From Paractinoplanes tereljensis (GTDB lineage Bacteria > Actinomycetota > Actinomycetes > Mycobacteriales > Micromonosporaceae): DNA of 64,000 nucleotides. Location of the stretch: contig NZ_BOMY01000001.1 of NCBI RefSeq assembly GCF_016862435.1, positions 124,001 to 188,000 of the forward strand, given 5' to 3'. Shown one piece after another: positions 7,869-15,457 of the stretch. Both the position numbers and the translations under genes were made by a program. A model generated the notes under the pieces. That model was not told the origin of the DNA, did no database searches, and saw nothing but the letters and a program-made list of their open reading frames with translations. Numbering within the stretch: the stretch's first letter is position 1; every line of letters begins with the position of its first letter.

Positions 7869-9848
7869 CTACTCGCGGGCGGCCAACAGAGTGATCGGGG
7901 CGGGGCGGGTTGCTGACCAAGAGGTGATCAGGCTGGTCGCGCCGGTTACCAGCAGGGCCACCGCGCACACCGCGCCGATCAGCGTCCACGGCAGCGTGAC
8001 CGTCGCGGTGCCGGTGACCGCCGAGGTTGTTCGGGCTGCGGCGATCAGGGCGCCGGCCGCGGCAAGGCAGCCGAGCAGGATGCCGGCTGCCGTTACCGCG
8101 GATGACTCGAGCAGGGCCGCGCGCAGCACCTGGCCGCGGGTCAGGCCGCCGACCCGCGCCGCCGCGAACTCCCGGCGGCGGGCCGCAGCGCCGATCACGA
8201 TCGAGTTGACCACGCCGATCAGCGCGTAGAGCGCGCCCAGGCCCATCACCGCGACCATGATCTTGTTGTTCACCTCGGAGCGTGCGGCGGCGTCGGCGCG
8301 CAGCCAGTCGTCGGCGTCGGTGACCGTTCCGATTCGGCCGAGGGCCGCTCGCACGGTGTCGGCGGAGGCGCCCGGCTCGAGGGTCACGAACGACTGGGCC
8401 GGCGCGGCCGCCAGCAACCGCTCGGGCACCAGGCCGGCCGGCAACAGCAGGTTGGCACCGCCGCTGATGGTGGCCGGCACGGATGCCACGACCGGCACCG
8501 AGCCGAGGTCCAGATCGGGCAGCGCGAGGCGAATCGATCCGCTGGAAGGAATCTCACCGCCGGGCCCAACCGCGACGGCCCGGCCCCGCAGAGCAGCCAG
8601 GCCCGCCGAGTCGGCACGGACCGCCAGGCCGCCAGATGCCGCCGGGCTGACCGAGTCGGAACGGGCCGCCGGGCTCCCGGCCGCCGGGCCGGCGGAGTCG
8701 GCACGGGCCGGCAGGGCGCTGGCCGGCTGGCTGAGGGAGTGTGCGCGGGCGTAGGCCGCTGGGTCGATTACCAGAGCTGACGCTGAGGATGACTCGTCGT
8801 CGGTGACTACCGTCGCCGGGATTGACAGCTCTGTTGAGGCTGAGGCTACGCCGGGGACCGCGGTGATCGCCGGGCCTACCGGACCGGTTGCCGTCACCAC
8901 CAGGTCGGCCTGGGTCTGGCGGCGTAGCTCGGTGATGCCGGCGTCGGTGATCGAGGCGCCGGCCGCGGCTGTGCCGATCACCAGGGCGACCAGCACGATC
9001 AGCGGGGCCGCTACCGATGCGCTGCGGCGGCGGGCGTCCCACAGGTTGGCGCGGGCCAGGGCGCCGATCACGCCGCTGCCGGTGGGCAGCAAGCGGCCCA
9101 GCAGCGGGACCACGAGCGGGCTCAGCGCGGCGGCCGCGATCGCCGCCGGGAGCGGCACGTTCATGGCCATGGCCGCGCCGCCGCCGGGGCCGCCGACGGG
9201 CGCGACGATGACCAGGGCCAGGGCGCCGCCGAAGAAGATCAGGCCGGCTGTCCAGCGGGTCGCGGTCATCACCCGGGCCGCCGTGCCGGTGTCGCGCAGC
9301 GCTTCGAGAGGTCGCACCCGGGCGGCTCGGTGAGCGGCGACCATGGCGCCGGCCAGGGCCAGGGCGATGCCGGTGCCGAAGGAGACCGCGAGGATCCATG
9401 GCCGCCATTCGCCCTCGAAGCCGGGCGGCACGAAGCCCTGGTGGCGCATCAGCGCAGCCTGGGCGGCCATCACCAGCAGGCCGGTGGGCACGCCGAGCGC
9501 CGCGCCGAGGCCACCCAGCAGCACCGCCTCGCGCAGCAGCCGCAACCGCACCTGGCCGCGGCCGGCGCCGACCAGGCGCAGCAGGGCGAAGTCGCGGCGG
9601 CGCTGGGCCACGGTGAACGCGAACGTGGAGCTGATGATGAAGCCGGCCAGAAACGTGGCCATGCCGAGGATCAGGCCGAGCATGGAGACCGCGGCGGTGA
9701 CGTTGTCGGAGAACTCCATGCGCTCGGCGGCGCCCAGGCCGGGCGGCGTGTCGAGGGTGGCCGCGGTGATCAGCAGGAGCAGCGAGGACTGGACCAGCGC
9801 CACCCCGAGGGTGACCGAGAGCAGCGAACCGGCGAAGAGCGCGATCAT
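7869..9848 (-). CDS. FtsX-like ABC transporter permease
   Basis: About 659 residues. Two FtsX-type permease halves: an N-terminal helix pair, then EFSDNVTAAVSMLGLILGMA to RVRPLEALRDTG; and near the C-terminus AVMGLGALYALIGVVNSIVI to GATSLITSW. Between them is an outer domain containing an Ala/Arg/Asp/Ser-rich stretch with degenerate ARADSAGPAA units (~366-420). Starts at the ATG (9848) that overlaps the ATPase stop as ATGA, so translation is coupled. MacB/LolCDE-type exporters move lipoproteins, antibiotics or peptides; cargo here is unknown. Confidence 0.85.
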   Translation of the reverse strand: MIALFAGSLLSVTLGVALVQSSLLLLITAATLDTPPGLGAAERMEFSDNVTAAVSMLGLILGMATFLAGFIISSTFAFTVAQRRRDFALLRLVGAGRGQVRLRLLREAVLLGGLGAALGVPTGLLVMAAQAALMRHQGFVPPGFEGEWRPWILAVSFGTGIALALAGAMVAAHRAARVRPLEALRDTGTAARVMTATRWTAGLIFFGGALALVIVAPVGGPGGGAAMAMNVPLPAAIAAAALSPLVVPLLGRLLPTGSGVIGALARANLWDARRRSASVAAPLIVLVALVIGTAAAGASITDAGITELRRQTQADLVVTATGPVGPAITAVPGVASASTELSIPATVVTDDESSSASALVIDPAAYARAHSLSQPASALPARADSAGPAAGSPAARSDSVSPAASGGLAVRADSAGLAALRGRAVAVGPGGEIPSSGSIRLALPDLDLGSVPVVASVPATISGGANLLLPAGLVPERLLAAAPAQSFVTLEPGASADTVRAALGRIGTVTDADDWLRADAAARSEVNNKIMVAVMGLGALYALIGVVNSIVIGAAARRREFAAARVGGLTRGQVLRAALLESSAVTAAGILLGCLAAAGALIAAARTTSAVTGTATVTLPWTLIGAVCAVALLVTGATSLITSWSATRPAPITLLAARE

Positions 9849-10588
9849 GTCAGGGACGCCAGACGGTTGGCGATCTCGCGGGCGTCGGCGCCGGCCAGCC
9901 GGTCGACCACCCGGCCGTCGCGCAGGAAGACGACCGCGTCGGCGCGGGCCGCCGCCAGGGGATCGTGGGTGACCATCACGATGCTCTGGCCGCCGGACGC
10001 CATCACCCGCAACAGGTCGAGCACCACGGCGGCGGCCGACGAGTCGAGTGCGCCGGTGGGTTCGTCGGCGAAGAGCACGTCGGGGGCGGTGACCATGGCC
10101 CGCGCTATCGCGACGCGCTGCTGTTGGCCGCCGGACAGCGCGCGCGGGCGGTGCCGGGCCCGGTCGGCGAGGCCGACGGCGGCCAGCGTGTCGCGCACCA
10201 GGGCGGTGGATGGTCGCTGACCGGCCAGGCGCAGCGGCAACGCCACGTTTTGCGCGGCGGTCATCGAGCCGATCAGGTTGAAGCTCTGGAAGACGAAGCC
10301 GATCCGGGTGCGGCGCAGCGCGGTGAGCTCCCGGTCGCGGGCCGCGGTGAGGTCGGTGTCGCCGAGGAGGACCTGGCCGGAGTCGACGTTTTCGAGGCCG
10401 GCCGCGCAGTGCAGCAGCGTCGATTTGCCGGAGCCGGAGGGACCCATCACGGCCGTCCAGGCCCGGCGCGGGAACTCGAGGGTCACGTTGTCGACGGCCC
10501 GGACCGCGGCGTTGCCACGACCGAAGACGCGGCTGATCGCGCGCAGCGTCACGGCCGCGTCTGCCCTGGTCATGGTGGTTGTCGTCAT
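9845..10588 (-). CDS. ABC transporter ATP-binding protein (LolD/MacB type)
   Basis: 247 residues with a complete nucleotide-binding domain: Walker A GPSGSGKST, Q-loop VFQSFNLIG, signature LSGGQQQRVAIARA, Walker B VLFADEP followed by TGALD, and H-loop VTHDP. The FADEPTGALD form is typical of the MacB/LolD branch that pairs with FtsX-like permeases. The permease follows with a four-base overlap. An alternative start lies five codons in. The 131-base gap to the divergent gene at 10720 holds the promoter. Confidence 0.92.
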   Translation of the reverse strand: MTTTTMTRADAAVTLRAISRVFGRGNAAVRAVDNVTLEFPRRAWTAVMGPSGSGKSTLLHCAAGLENVDSGQVLLGDTDLTAARDRELTALRRTRIGFVFQSFNLIGSMTAAQNVALPLRLAGQRPSTALVRDTLAAVGLADRARHRPRALSGGQQQRVAIARAMVTAPDVLFADEPTGALDSSAAAVVLDLLRVMASGGQSIVMVTHDPLAAARADAVVFLRDGRVVDRLAGADAREIANRLASLT

Positions 10589-10719
10589 GGGAAAACGCTA
10601 TCGAGGCGGGCCGCATTTGGCGCTCCCGCAGGCACCCGTTTTGGTGGTAGTGCTAGCCGTACCGCAGATGAGTCGTCCTACTCAGGCAGCCCGCCCCGGA
10701 TCGTCCATAGGGTTCGGAC

Positions 10720-11178
10720 ATGGCGAAAAAACGCAGGTGGCCATGGGTGGTCGCGGTGGTCGCGCTGGGCGCGGCCGCAACCCTCCTGGTGGTACGGGAT
10801 CCGCTGCTGCTCCCGGGCACCCACGAGGTGACCGTGTACGGGCTGAACGACGACATCAGCACCCTGGTGGACGAAGCACCGGGCCTGCTCGGCCGGGTGC
10901 TCGGGATGTGTGACGCCGACAGCTACTACGCCGAGCAGGACGGCCGGAAACGCTGCCTGGTGCTCAACGGCCCACTCGGCGACATCGACGTGACCCGCAA
11001 GGACGGCAAGGTCGTGCTCGCCGCGTCCGAGGTCACGAAGCTTCGGCAGATGGCCACCCAGGACACCGGCAGCCCGAATCCGACCACCACCCTGGTGCTG
11101 ATGTCCGGCAAGCCGGCCGCCCTCGTCCCGGTGACCGACCTGGTCGAGGGGCAGCCGGCGAACATCAAGGCGCTCTAG
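10720..11178 (+). CDS. Small membrane-anchored hypothetical protein
   Basis: 152 residues. Basic start MAKKRRW, one hydrophobic segment (~8-25, VVAVVALGAAATLLVV) without a clear signal-peptidase site, then a soluble domain. The soluble part has two Cys (CDADSYY and RKRCLVL) that could form an outside disulphide. I do not recognise the family. Convergent with the LLM flavoprotein gene: both stop codons are read from the same CTAG at 11175-11178. Confidence 0.6.
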   Translation: MAKKRRWPWVVAVVALGAAATLLVVRDPLLLPGTHEVTVYGLNDDISTLVDEAPGLLGRVLGMCDADSYYAEQDGRKRCLVLNGPLGDIDVTRKDGKVVLAASEVTKLRQMATQDTGSPNPTTTLVLMSGKPAALVPVTDLVEGQPANIKAL

Positions 11179-12185
11179 GAGGCCCGCCAGCCCAGCGCCG
11201 GCCCGAGCTTGGTGGCCATGTCGGTGAGGATCTGCACGTAGTCGTCGCGCTCGAAGCTGAACGGCAGCGCGAACGCGACCTCGTCGATCTCCCGGAACGC
11301 GACATGCGCGCGCAACCGAGCGGCGATCTCCTCGGAGGAGCCCACGTAGTCCAGCGAGAAGAGCATCCGCGCCGGTCCCTGCGGGGCGGCGGTGCGGGGC
11401 GTGCGCTTTTCGGCGTACGCCTCGTATCTGGCCTTTTGATCGGCCGTGGCCGAATCGGTGGGAATGACCACCAAGCCCTGGGAAACGCGGGCTTTCTCCC
11501 CGTCGGGGTGATGGGCCCGGAAGGCCCGGATGTGCGCCAGCTGGATCTCGGCGAAGTCCTCGGACTCCTCGGCCTTCACGACGCTGCTGGTCAGGAAGTT
11601 CATGCCGTGCTCACCGGCCCACTGGGCCGACCGGAGGCTGGCCCCGCCGTACCACATCCGGCTGCCCAGACCGGCCGCGTGCGGCTCGACGCGGTTCGAG
11701 AACACCTCGAAGCCCTCGGTCCCGGCGAAGTCGGTGGCGGGCTCACCGCGTACAAAAGAAAGCAGTTGTTCCACCCGGCCGTAGCTGAAATCCTCGGCGT
11801 CGGCCGTGTGCGGGTAGAGCGCGGTTTTGACCTTGTCATATTGCATCGGCGGGCCGACGCTGACGCCCGGATTGAGCCGGCCGCCGGACAGCACGTCGAC
11901 GGTGGCCAGATCTTCGGCCAAGCGCAGCGGGTTTTCCCAGCCCAGCGGGATGACCGCGGTGCCCAGCTCGATGCGCGAGGTGCGCTGGGAGGCGGCGGCC
12001 AGCACCGCGACCGGCGACGAGATGCCGTATTGCAGGTGGCGGTGGCGCACCCAGGCACTGTCGAAACCGAGGTCCTCCCCCAGCTTGATGATCTCGAGGG
12101 TGGACTCATGACCGGCGCGGGGATCGCTCGGATCGAACAGCCCGATGGTCAGAAAGCCGAGTTTGCGCAAGGGTTGGTCCCGCAT
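11175..12185 (-). CDS. LLM class flavin-dependent oxidoreductase (luciferase-like monooxygenase)
   Basis: 336 residues, the usual size for a single-subunit bacterial luciferase-like monooxygenase. Features: LGFLTIGLFD at the start, LGEDLGFDSAWVRHRHLQ, RIELGTAVIPLGWENPLRLAEDLATVDVLSGGRLN split over the central TIM-barrel strands, and GVSVGPP. These enzymes use FMNH2 or F420; actinobacteria have many of both and the sequence does not settle which. Substrate unknown. No partner reductase adjacent. ATG start at 12185; 52-base gap to the divergent gene. Confidence 0.85.
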   Translation of the reverse strand: MRDQPLRKLGFLTIGLFDPSDPRAGHESTLEIIKLGEDLGFDSAWVRHRHLQYGISSPVAVLAAASQRTSRIELGTAVIPLGWENPLRLAEDLATVDVLSGGRLNPGVSVGPPMQYDKVKTALYPHTADAEDFSYGRVEQLLSFVRGEPATDFAGTEGFEVFSNRVEPHAAGLGSRMWYGGASLRSAQWAGEHGMNFLTSSVVKAEESEDFAEIQLAHIRAFRAHHPDGEKARVSQGLVVIPTDSATADQKARYEAYAEKRTPRTAAPQGPARMLFSLDYVGSSEEIAARLRAHVAFREIDEVAFALPFSFERDDYVQILTDMATKLGPALGWRAS

Positions 12186-12225
12186 GAGATCAAGAGTATC
12201 GAGGCGGCCCGCACTCCGATCTCGC

Positions 12226-12231
12226 TAACCT
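12226..12231 (+). promoter_or_regulatory. Candidate -10 element for a leaderless transcript
   Basis: TAACCT ends six bases before the ATG at 12238 and no Shine-Dalgarno sequence is present in between. This spacing is what a leaderless mRNA starting at the ATG would need. No confident -35 is visible. Confidence 0.35.
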
Positions 12232-12237
12232 ACGGAT

Positions 12238-12978
12238 ATGTTGATCACTATCGTGGCCGACTACGGCGTCGGCGACCTCGCGTTCGCCGAGGTGCGCCAG
12301 CGCTTCGCGAAGCTGATGCCGCACGCCGAGACGATCGCGGTGCCGGTGCGGCCGTTCGACACGGTCGGCGCCGGCTTCTGCGTGGCCCAACTCGCCTTCG
12401 GCGAGGGACCATCAGACCGCATGGTGTACGCGAACGTAGCGCCCAGAAGCGACGAGGACGACCCACGCGCCGACAATGCGGGCGAGCCCCTGTCGGCCTG
12501 CCGCCTGCCGTCGGGGGTGCTGGTGGTGGGGGTGGCGGCCGGCTTCGCGATGTCGTTCCTGGAGCTTCCGGTACGGGCGGTGAAGGTCGCGGACGCCGGC
12601 TCCCAGTTCCGCTCACGCGACGTCTTCCCGGCCGCGGTGGCCGCCCTGGCCCGAGGCGACGACCTGCTGGGCGCGGAACTGACTGTCCCACCGCCGCCGT
12701 CACGGTCGGTGGTCTGGACCGACGGCTACGGCAACCTGAAGACGTCCTGGCACGAGCCACCGGCGCCGGTCGGCAGCTCGGTCCGGGTGCGCATCGGCGA
12801 CGCCGAGGCCGACGCCGTGGTCAGCGACGGGGTGTTCGGCGTCCCGAGCGGCGCGATGTCGTTCGCCCCGGGCAGCTCCGGCTGGGGCAAGCCCTTCTAC
12901 GAGCTGCTCCTGCGCGGCGGAAGCGCCGCGGCCGCCTTCGGCGATCCCCCGAACGGATCCGCGGTCGAGCTGGCCTGA
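12238..12978 (+). CDS. SAM hydrolase/SAM-dependent halogenase-fold protein (DUF62-like) with degenerate active site
   Basis: 246 residues. The overall plan matches S-adenosyl-L-methionine hydrolases and halogenases: VADYGVGD at the N-terminus (family form TDFGxxD) and the C-terminal beta-barrel start VVWTDGYGNLKTS (family DxFGNLxTN). The central catalytic segment, usually VVDPGVG followed by PDNG, reads NVAPRSDEDDP and GVAAGFAMS here, so the key Asp and Asn are missing. Either this is a different activity within the fold or a binding protein. The family assignment rests on the two end motifs and on length. Confidence 0.65.
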   Translation: MLITIVADYGVGDLAFAEVRQRFAKLMPHAETIAVPVRPFDTVGAGFCVAQLAFGEGPSDRMVYANVAPRSDEDDPRADNAGEPLSACRLPSGVLVVGVAAGFAMSFLELPVRAVKVADAGSQFRSRDVFPAAVAALARGDDLLGAELTVPPPPSRSVVWTDGYGNLKTSWHEPPAPVGSSVRVRIGDAEADAVVSDGVFGVPSGAMSFAPGSSGWGKPFYELLLRGGSAAAAFGDPPNGSAVELA

Positions 12979-13058
12979 ATTCGCCGATTCCCCCGCACAT
13001 ACCGGCAGCGTAGGATGGGTCGCGAAATTGAGGGTGATAGGAATTGAAAGGGAATTGA

Positions 13059-13727
13059 ATGCCGGAGCCGGCCTACGTGTCCCTCGCGGGCAAGTACGCG
13101 CATCGCATTCGGACCGGTGATATTCCCCCGGGTTCGCAGTTGCCCAGCTACGCCGAGATCGCCCGGGAGAGCGGCGTCTCCGACATCGTGGTGCGAAAAG
13201 CCATCGAGCTGCTCCAAGGACAGGGTCTGGTCAGGTCCGCCCGCCGACGGGGAATCTTCGCGACCGATCGGCCGATGCTGGTGCGCGCGTCTCCGGAGCG
13301 CCAACTGGAAGACCCGGAAGAGACCTTTCGCAGTGAGTCGAAACTGGCGGTGGAAGTCGACCGCGAGACTGCGGACATCGCGGCCCCGGCGGGCATCGCG
13401 GACGCGTTCGGCATCGCGCCCGGAGATCCGATCAAACATGTGATGACCAGGATCGCCGAAGGTGGGCAGCCGGTTTCCATCTCGGACACCTATCAGCCCT
13501 TGGACGCACCGGACGTGACGACCGCCGCGATGCTCGAGGAGACCGTCGCCGACCGGCTACCGCCCGCGCTGCACGCGGAGTGGCTGCATACCGCGCCCGG
13601 CGACCTGGTGAAGCAGATACATCAGCGATTCATTGCCACCGACGGCCGGATCCTCATGATCTCCGACATTTCCTATCCTCGGAATCGCTACGACGGCTTT
13701 ATGTTCCGGATGCAACTCAATCCCTGA
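13059..13727 (+). CDS. GntR/HutC family transcriptional regulator
   Basis: 222 residues. N-terminal winged helix (~1-70): YAHRIRTGDIPPGSQLPS, then EIARESGVSDIVVRKAIELL and GLVRSARRRGIF, the GntR pattern. C-terminal UTRA/HutC-type ligand domain (~85-222) with GDPIKHVMTRIAEGGQPVSI and ILMISDISYPRNRYDGFMF. AAGGGA precedes the ATG. The effector is unknown. Its 3' end overlaps the convergent methyltransferase gene by 11 bases. Candidate target: the twin palindromes at 14616-14640. Confidence 0.9.
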   Translation: MPEPAYVSLAGKYAHRIRTGDIPPGSQLPSYAEIARESGVSDIVVRKAIELLQGQGLVRSARRRGIFATDRPMLVRASPERQLEDPEETFRSESKLAVEVDRETADIAAPAGIADAFGIAPGDPIKHVMTRIAEGGQPVSISDTYQPLDAPDVTTAAMLEETVADRLPPALHAEWLHTAPGDLVKQIHQRFIATDGRILMISDISYPRNRYDGFMFRMQLNP

Positions 13728-14553
13728 CCCAAGCCTGCGCGACATCCGAGAGGTTCCACCAGGAAACGAATCGCTGATCGGTGGATCGCTGCTCCCACCG
13801 CTCGGACAGGGCGTCGAAGAAGGCGTCGTCTCCGGTCTTTCCGCCTTTGGGCTCGCCGACATATACGAGCCGCTTGCCGTCGACTCTCTCAAATGCGATC
13901 AGCGCCTCGGACGCCATCGGATTGCCCCACCCGGGCGGCCAGCACAGCAGCAGCACGGCATCGGACGCCTGTTCAAGCCGCGCACTGAATTCGCTCAGAT
14001 CGCCGACGTCGCGCCAGACCGCCGACTGGCCGGCGGCATCCGGAAACGAGACATTGACCGTCCTGCTGGGCGGCTCGATGTCGTACGCGTCAGCAACCAG
14101 CCCTTCCCGCGCGAGCTGTGCAGCCCAGTAACCCCGCCCCGCGCCCAACTCGATGACGGGCCGGCCGGCGCAGAAGTCAGACACCCAACCGAGGGTTTCT
14201 GGCGAAGGAATCGCATAGGCGTACGCCGCTTGCAGGATCGTCTGAGCGTAGGCCAACCGGGCGCTGCCCTCAATCGCCCCGCCATCGACAACCCGGCGAC
14301 CGTCCCGCTCGGACACCGACGGCGCGACGATTTCCCAGTAGGGATTCCCGTCCTCGGCCCCGCCGTCAGTCATGTGGTGCAACAACCGCAGGTCGAATGT
14401 CCGATCAGCCTCGGCGTCACCAGTCCCGGGTAGAGCAGCCGCCGTGTCCAGGTACTCAGCCACCCTTGGGAATTCGGCTTCCAGTCGCCGTTCATCGCCG
14501 AGCAACTCGGCCAGCTGCGCCCGTCGTTCCGGTGAGAGGGCAAGTGGAGTCAT
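13717..14553 (-). CDS. Class I SAM-dependent methyltransferase-like protein
   Basis: 278 residues. Motif I is clear (VIELGAGRGYWAAQLAREG, ~150-168), followed by an acidic motif II region (ADAYDIEPPSR) and AVLLLCWPPGWGNPMASEAL as the motif IV-like strand. The N-terminal ~130 residues do not match a methyltransferase I know. Substrate unknown. The family recurs in actinobacterial accessory regions as far as I recall, but I cannot name it. ATG at 14553; the divergent small gene starts at 14659. Confidence 0.7.
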   Translation of the reverse strand: MTPLALSPERRAQLAELLGDERRLEAEFPRVAEYLDTAAALPGTGDAEADRTFDLRLLHHMTDGGAEDGNPYWEIVAPSVSERDGRRVVDGGAIEGSARLAYAQTILQAAYAYAIPSPETLGWVSDFCAGRPVIELGAGRGYWAAQLAREGLVADAYDIEPPSRTVNVSFPDAAGQSAVWRDVGDLSEFSARLEQASDAVLLLCWPPGWGNPMASEALIAFERVDGKRLVYVGEPKGGKTGDDAFFDALSERWEQRSTDQRFVSWWNLSDVAQAWVRD

Positions 14554-14615
14554 GCCCTGATCCTGCCCGAATGCGTACCGGACGACTCGTATGCCACCCC
14601 GACGTGGATCATATC

Positions 14616-14640
14616 TACGTATACGAAGTTACGTATACGA
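14616..14640. promoter_or_regulatory. Tandem palindromic operator, 2 x TACGTATACGA
   Basis: Two identical 11-mers TACGTATACGA start at 14616 and 14630, a 14-base period. Each contains the self-complementary octamer CGTATACG. The site lies 19 bases before the GTG of the small Cys-rich protein gene and overlaps sequence that could serve as its -10. GntR regulators of the HutC group bind GT-rich/AC-rich palindromes, so the GntR protein at 13059 is a candidate binder. Confidence 0.6.
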
Positions 14641-14658
14641 TGGAGTCGACCGACGGGG

Positions 14659-14913
14659 GTGATCAATGTGCACTGGCCGAAGCGCCCAACCTGGGACTGC
14701 ATGGCATGCCAGAGCCCGTGGCCCTGCTACACCGCCAAAGTCCAGCTCACCGCGGAATTCACCGGAGAGCGGACCCGCCTCCGGGTCTATCTGGCCGCGC
14801 AGATGTGGGAGGCAATCGATGACTGCGCTGTGCCGGGTGACGGCCGGCCGAGGCCAAATGGCCTGTACGAGCGCTTCCTTTTCTGGACGCAGCAGGACCC
14901 CAGTCAGTGGTAA
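14659..14913 (+). CDS. Small Cys-rich actinobacterial protein with CxxC-PWPC motif
   Basis: 84 residues, GTG start preceded by ACGGGG. The N-terminus reads HWPKRPTWDCMACQSPWPC: three Cys in a CxxC-x4-C layout, enough to bind a metal or to act as a thiol site. The rest has the pattern LTAEFTGERTRLRVYLA and LYERFLFWTQQ. Similar small proteins occur beside GntR-type regulators in other actinomycetes and are sometimes called flavin reductase; nothing here supports that activity. Directly downstream of the twin CGTATACG palindromes. Confidence 0.65.
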   Translation: MINVHWPKRPTWDCMACQSPWPCYTAKVQLTAEFTGERTRLRVYLAAQMWEAIDDCAVPGDGRPRPNGLYERFLFWTQQDPSQW

Positions 14914-14962
14914 CTCGGAAGTATTAAAAGGCGCAGGTGGAGCGACCGGAACCCCAAGATCA

Positions 14963-15025
14963 GTGGTCATCTGGCCGCTGCTTGCGTGGGCATCTGGCCG
15001 CTTGGTCTGTGGGCATCTGGCCGCT
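14963..15025 (+). repeat. Three tandem 17-base repeats, 23-base period, upstream of merR-type gene
   Basis: GTGGGCATCTGGCCGCT occurs at 14986-15002 and 15009-15025, and with one change (GTGGTC...) at 14963-14979. The period is exactly 23 bases, with 6-base spacers that differ. The array ends 44 bases before the ATG of the MerR-family regulator. It could be a set of protein-binding sites or a small minisatellite; not coding on either strand as far as I can tell. Confidence 0.8.
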
Positions 15026-15069
15026 GTGTGGGGCCTCGGCGTGGCGTGGGTCGACGTAGCCTGGCGGGC

Positions 15070-15435
15070 ATGCCCACCTATACCCCCGGACAGGTTGTTG
15101 AGAAGACCGGGTTCAGCCTGGACACGCTGCGCTACTACGAGAAGATCGGGCTGCTTGAGGACGTGCCGCGCACGTCCGGTGGGCGCCGGCAATACCGGGA
15201 CGACGACGTGGGCTGGCTGGGGATGCTGCGCTGCCTGCGCGACACCGGCATGCCGATCGCCCGGATGCTCGAGTTCGCCGAGCTCAGCCGGGAAGAGGAG
15301 TCGATCCCGGACCGGATCGCGCTGCTCGAGGAGCACGACCGGGACGTCGAGGAACGCATCGACACACTCATGCGGCAGCGCGACCACATCCGCGGCAAGA
15401 TCGCGTACTACAAGTCGGTGACCGGCCCGCGGTAA
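15070..15435 (+). CDS. MerR family transcriptional regulator
   Basis: 121 residues. N-terminal winged helix-turn-helix (TPGQVVEKTGFSLDTLRYYE, then GLLEDVPRTSGGRRQY), a second helix pair to ~75, and a C-terminal dimerisation helix (~80-115, EEHDRDVEERIDTLMRQRDH). No Cys in the effector region, so not a classical metal or mercury sensor; closer to small AdhR/NmlR-like members. I chose the ATG at 15070 because residues encoded upstream come from the tandem repeat array. The stop lies in the loop of a terminator hairpin. Confidence 0.88.
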   Translation: MPTYTPGQVVEKTGFSLDTLRYYEKIGLLEDVPRTSGGRRQYRDDDVGWLGMLRCLRDTGMPIARMLEFAELSREEESIPDRIALLEEHDRDVEERIDTLMRQRDHIRGKIAYYKSVTGPR

Positions 15436-15448
15436 GCCGCGGGCCGGT
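15421..15448. terminator. Bidirectional terminator hairpin between merR-type gene and pheT
   Basis: Twelve perfect pairs (ACCGGCCCGCGG with CCGCGGGCCGGT) around the loop TAAG. The TAA of the MerR gene lies in the loop. It sits between convergent genes; no clear T-run follows, as is common for actinobacterial terminators. Confidence 0.7.
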
Positions 15449-15457
15449 GTCAGCCGA

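Noticed and set aside
9849..10616. Extension of the ABC permease frame upstream as a 915-residue protein
   Set aside because: The upstream part is an out-of-frame shadow of the ATPase gene; the permease ATG overlaps the ATPase stop.
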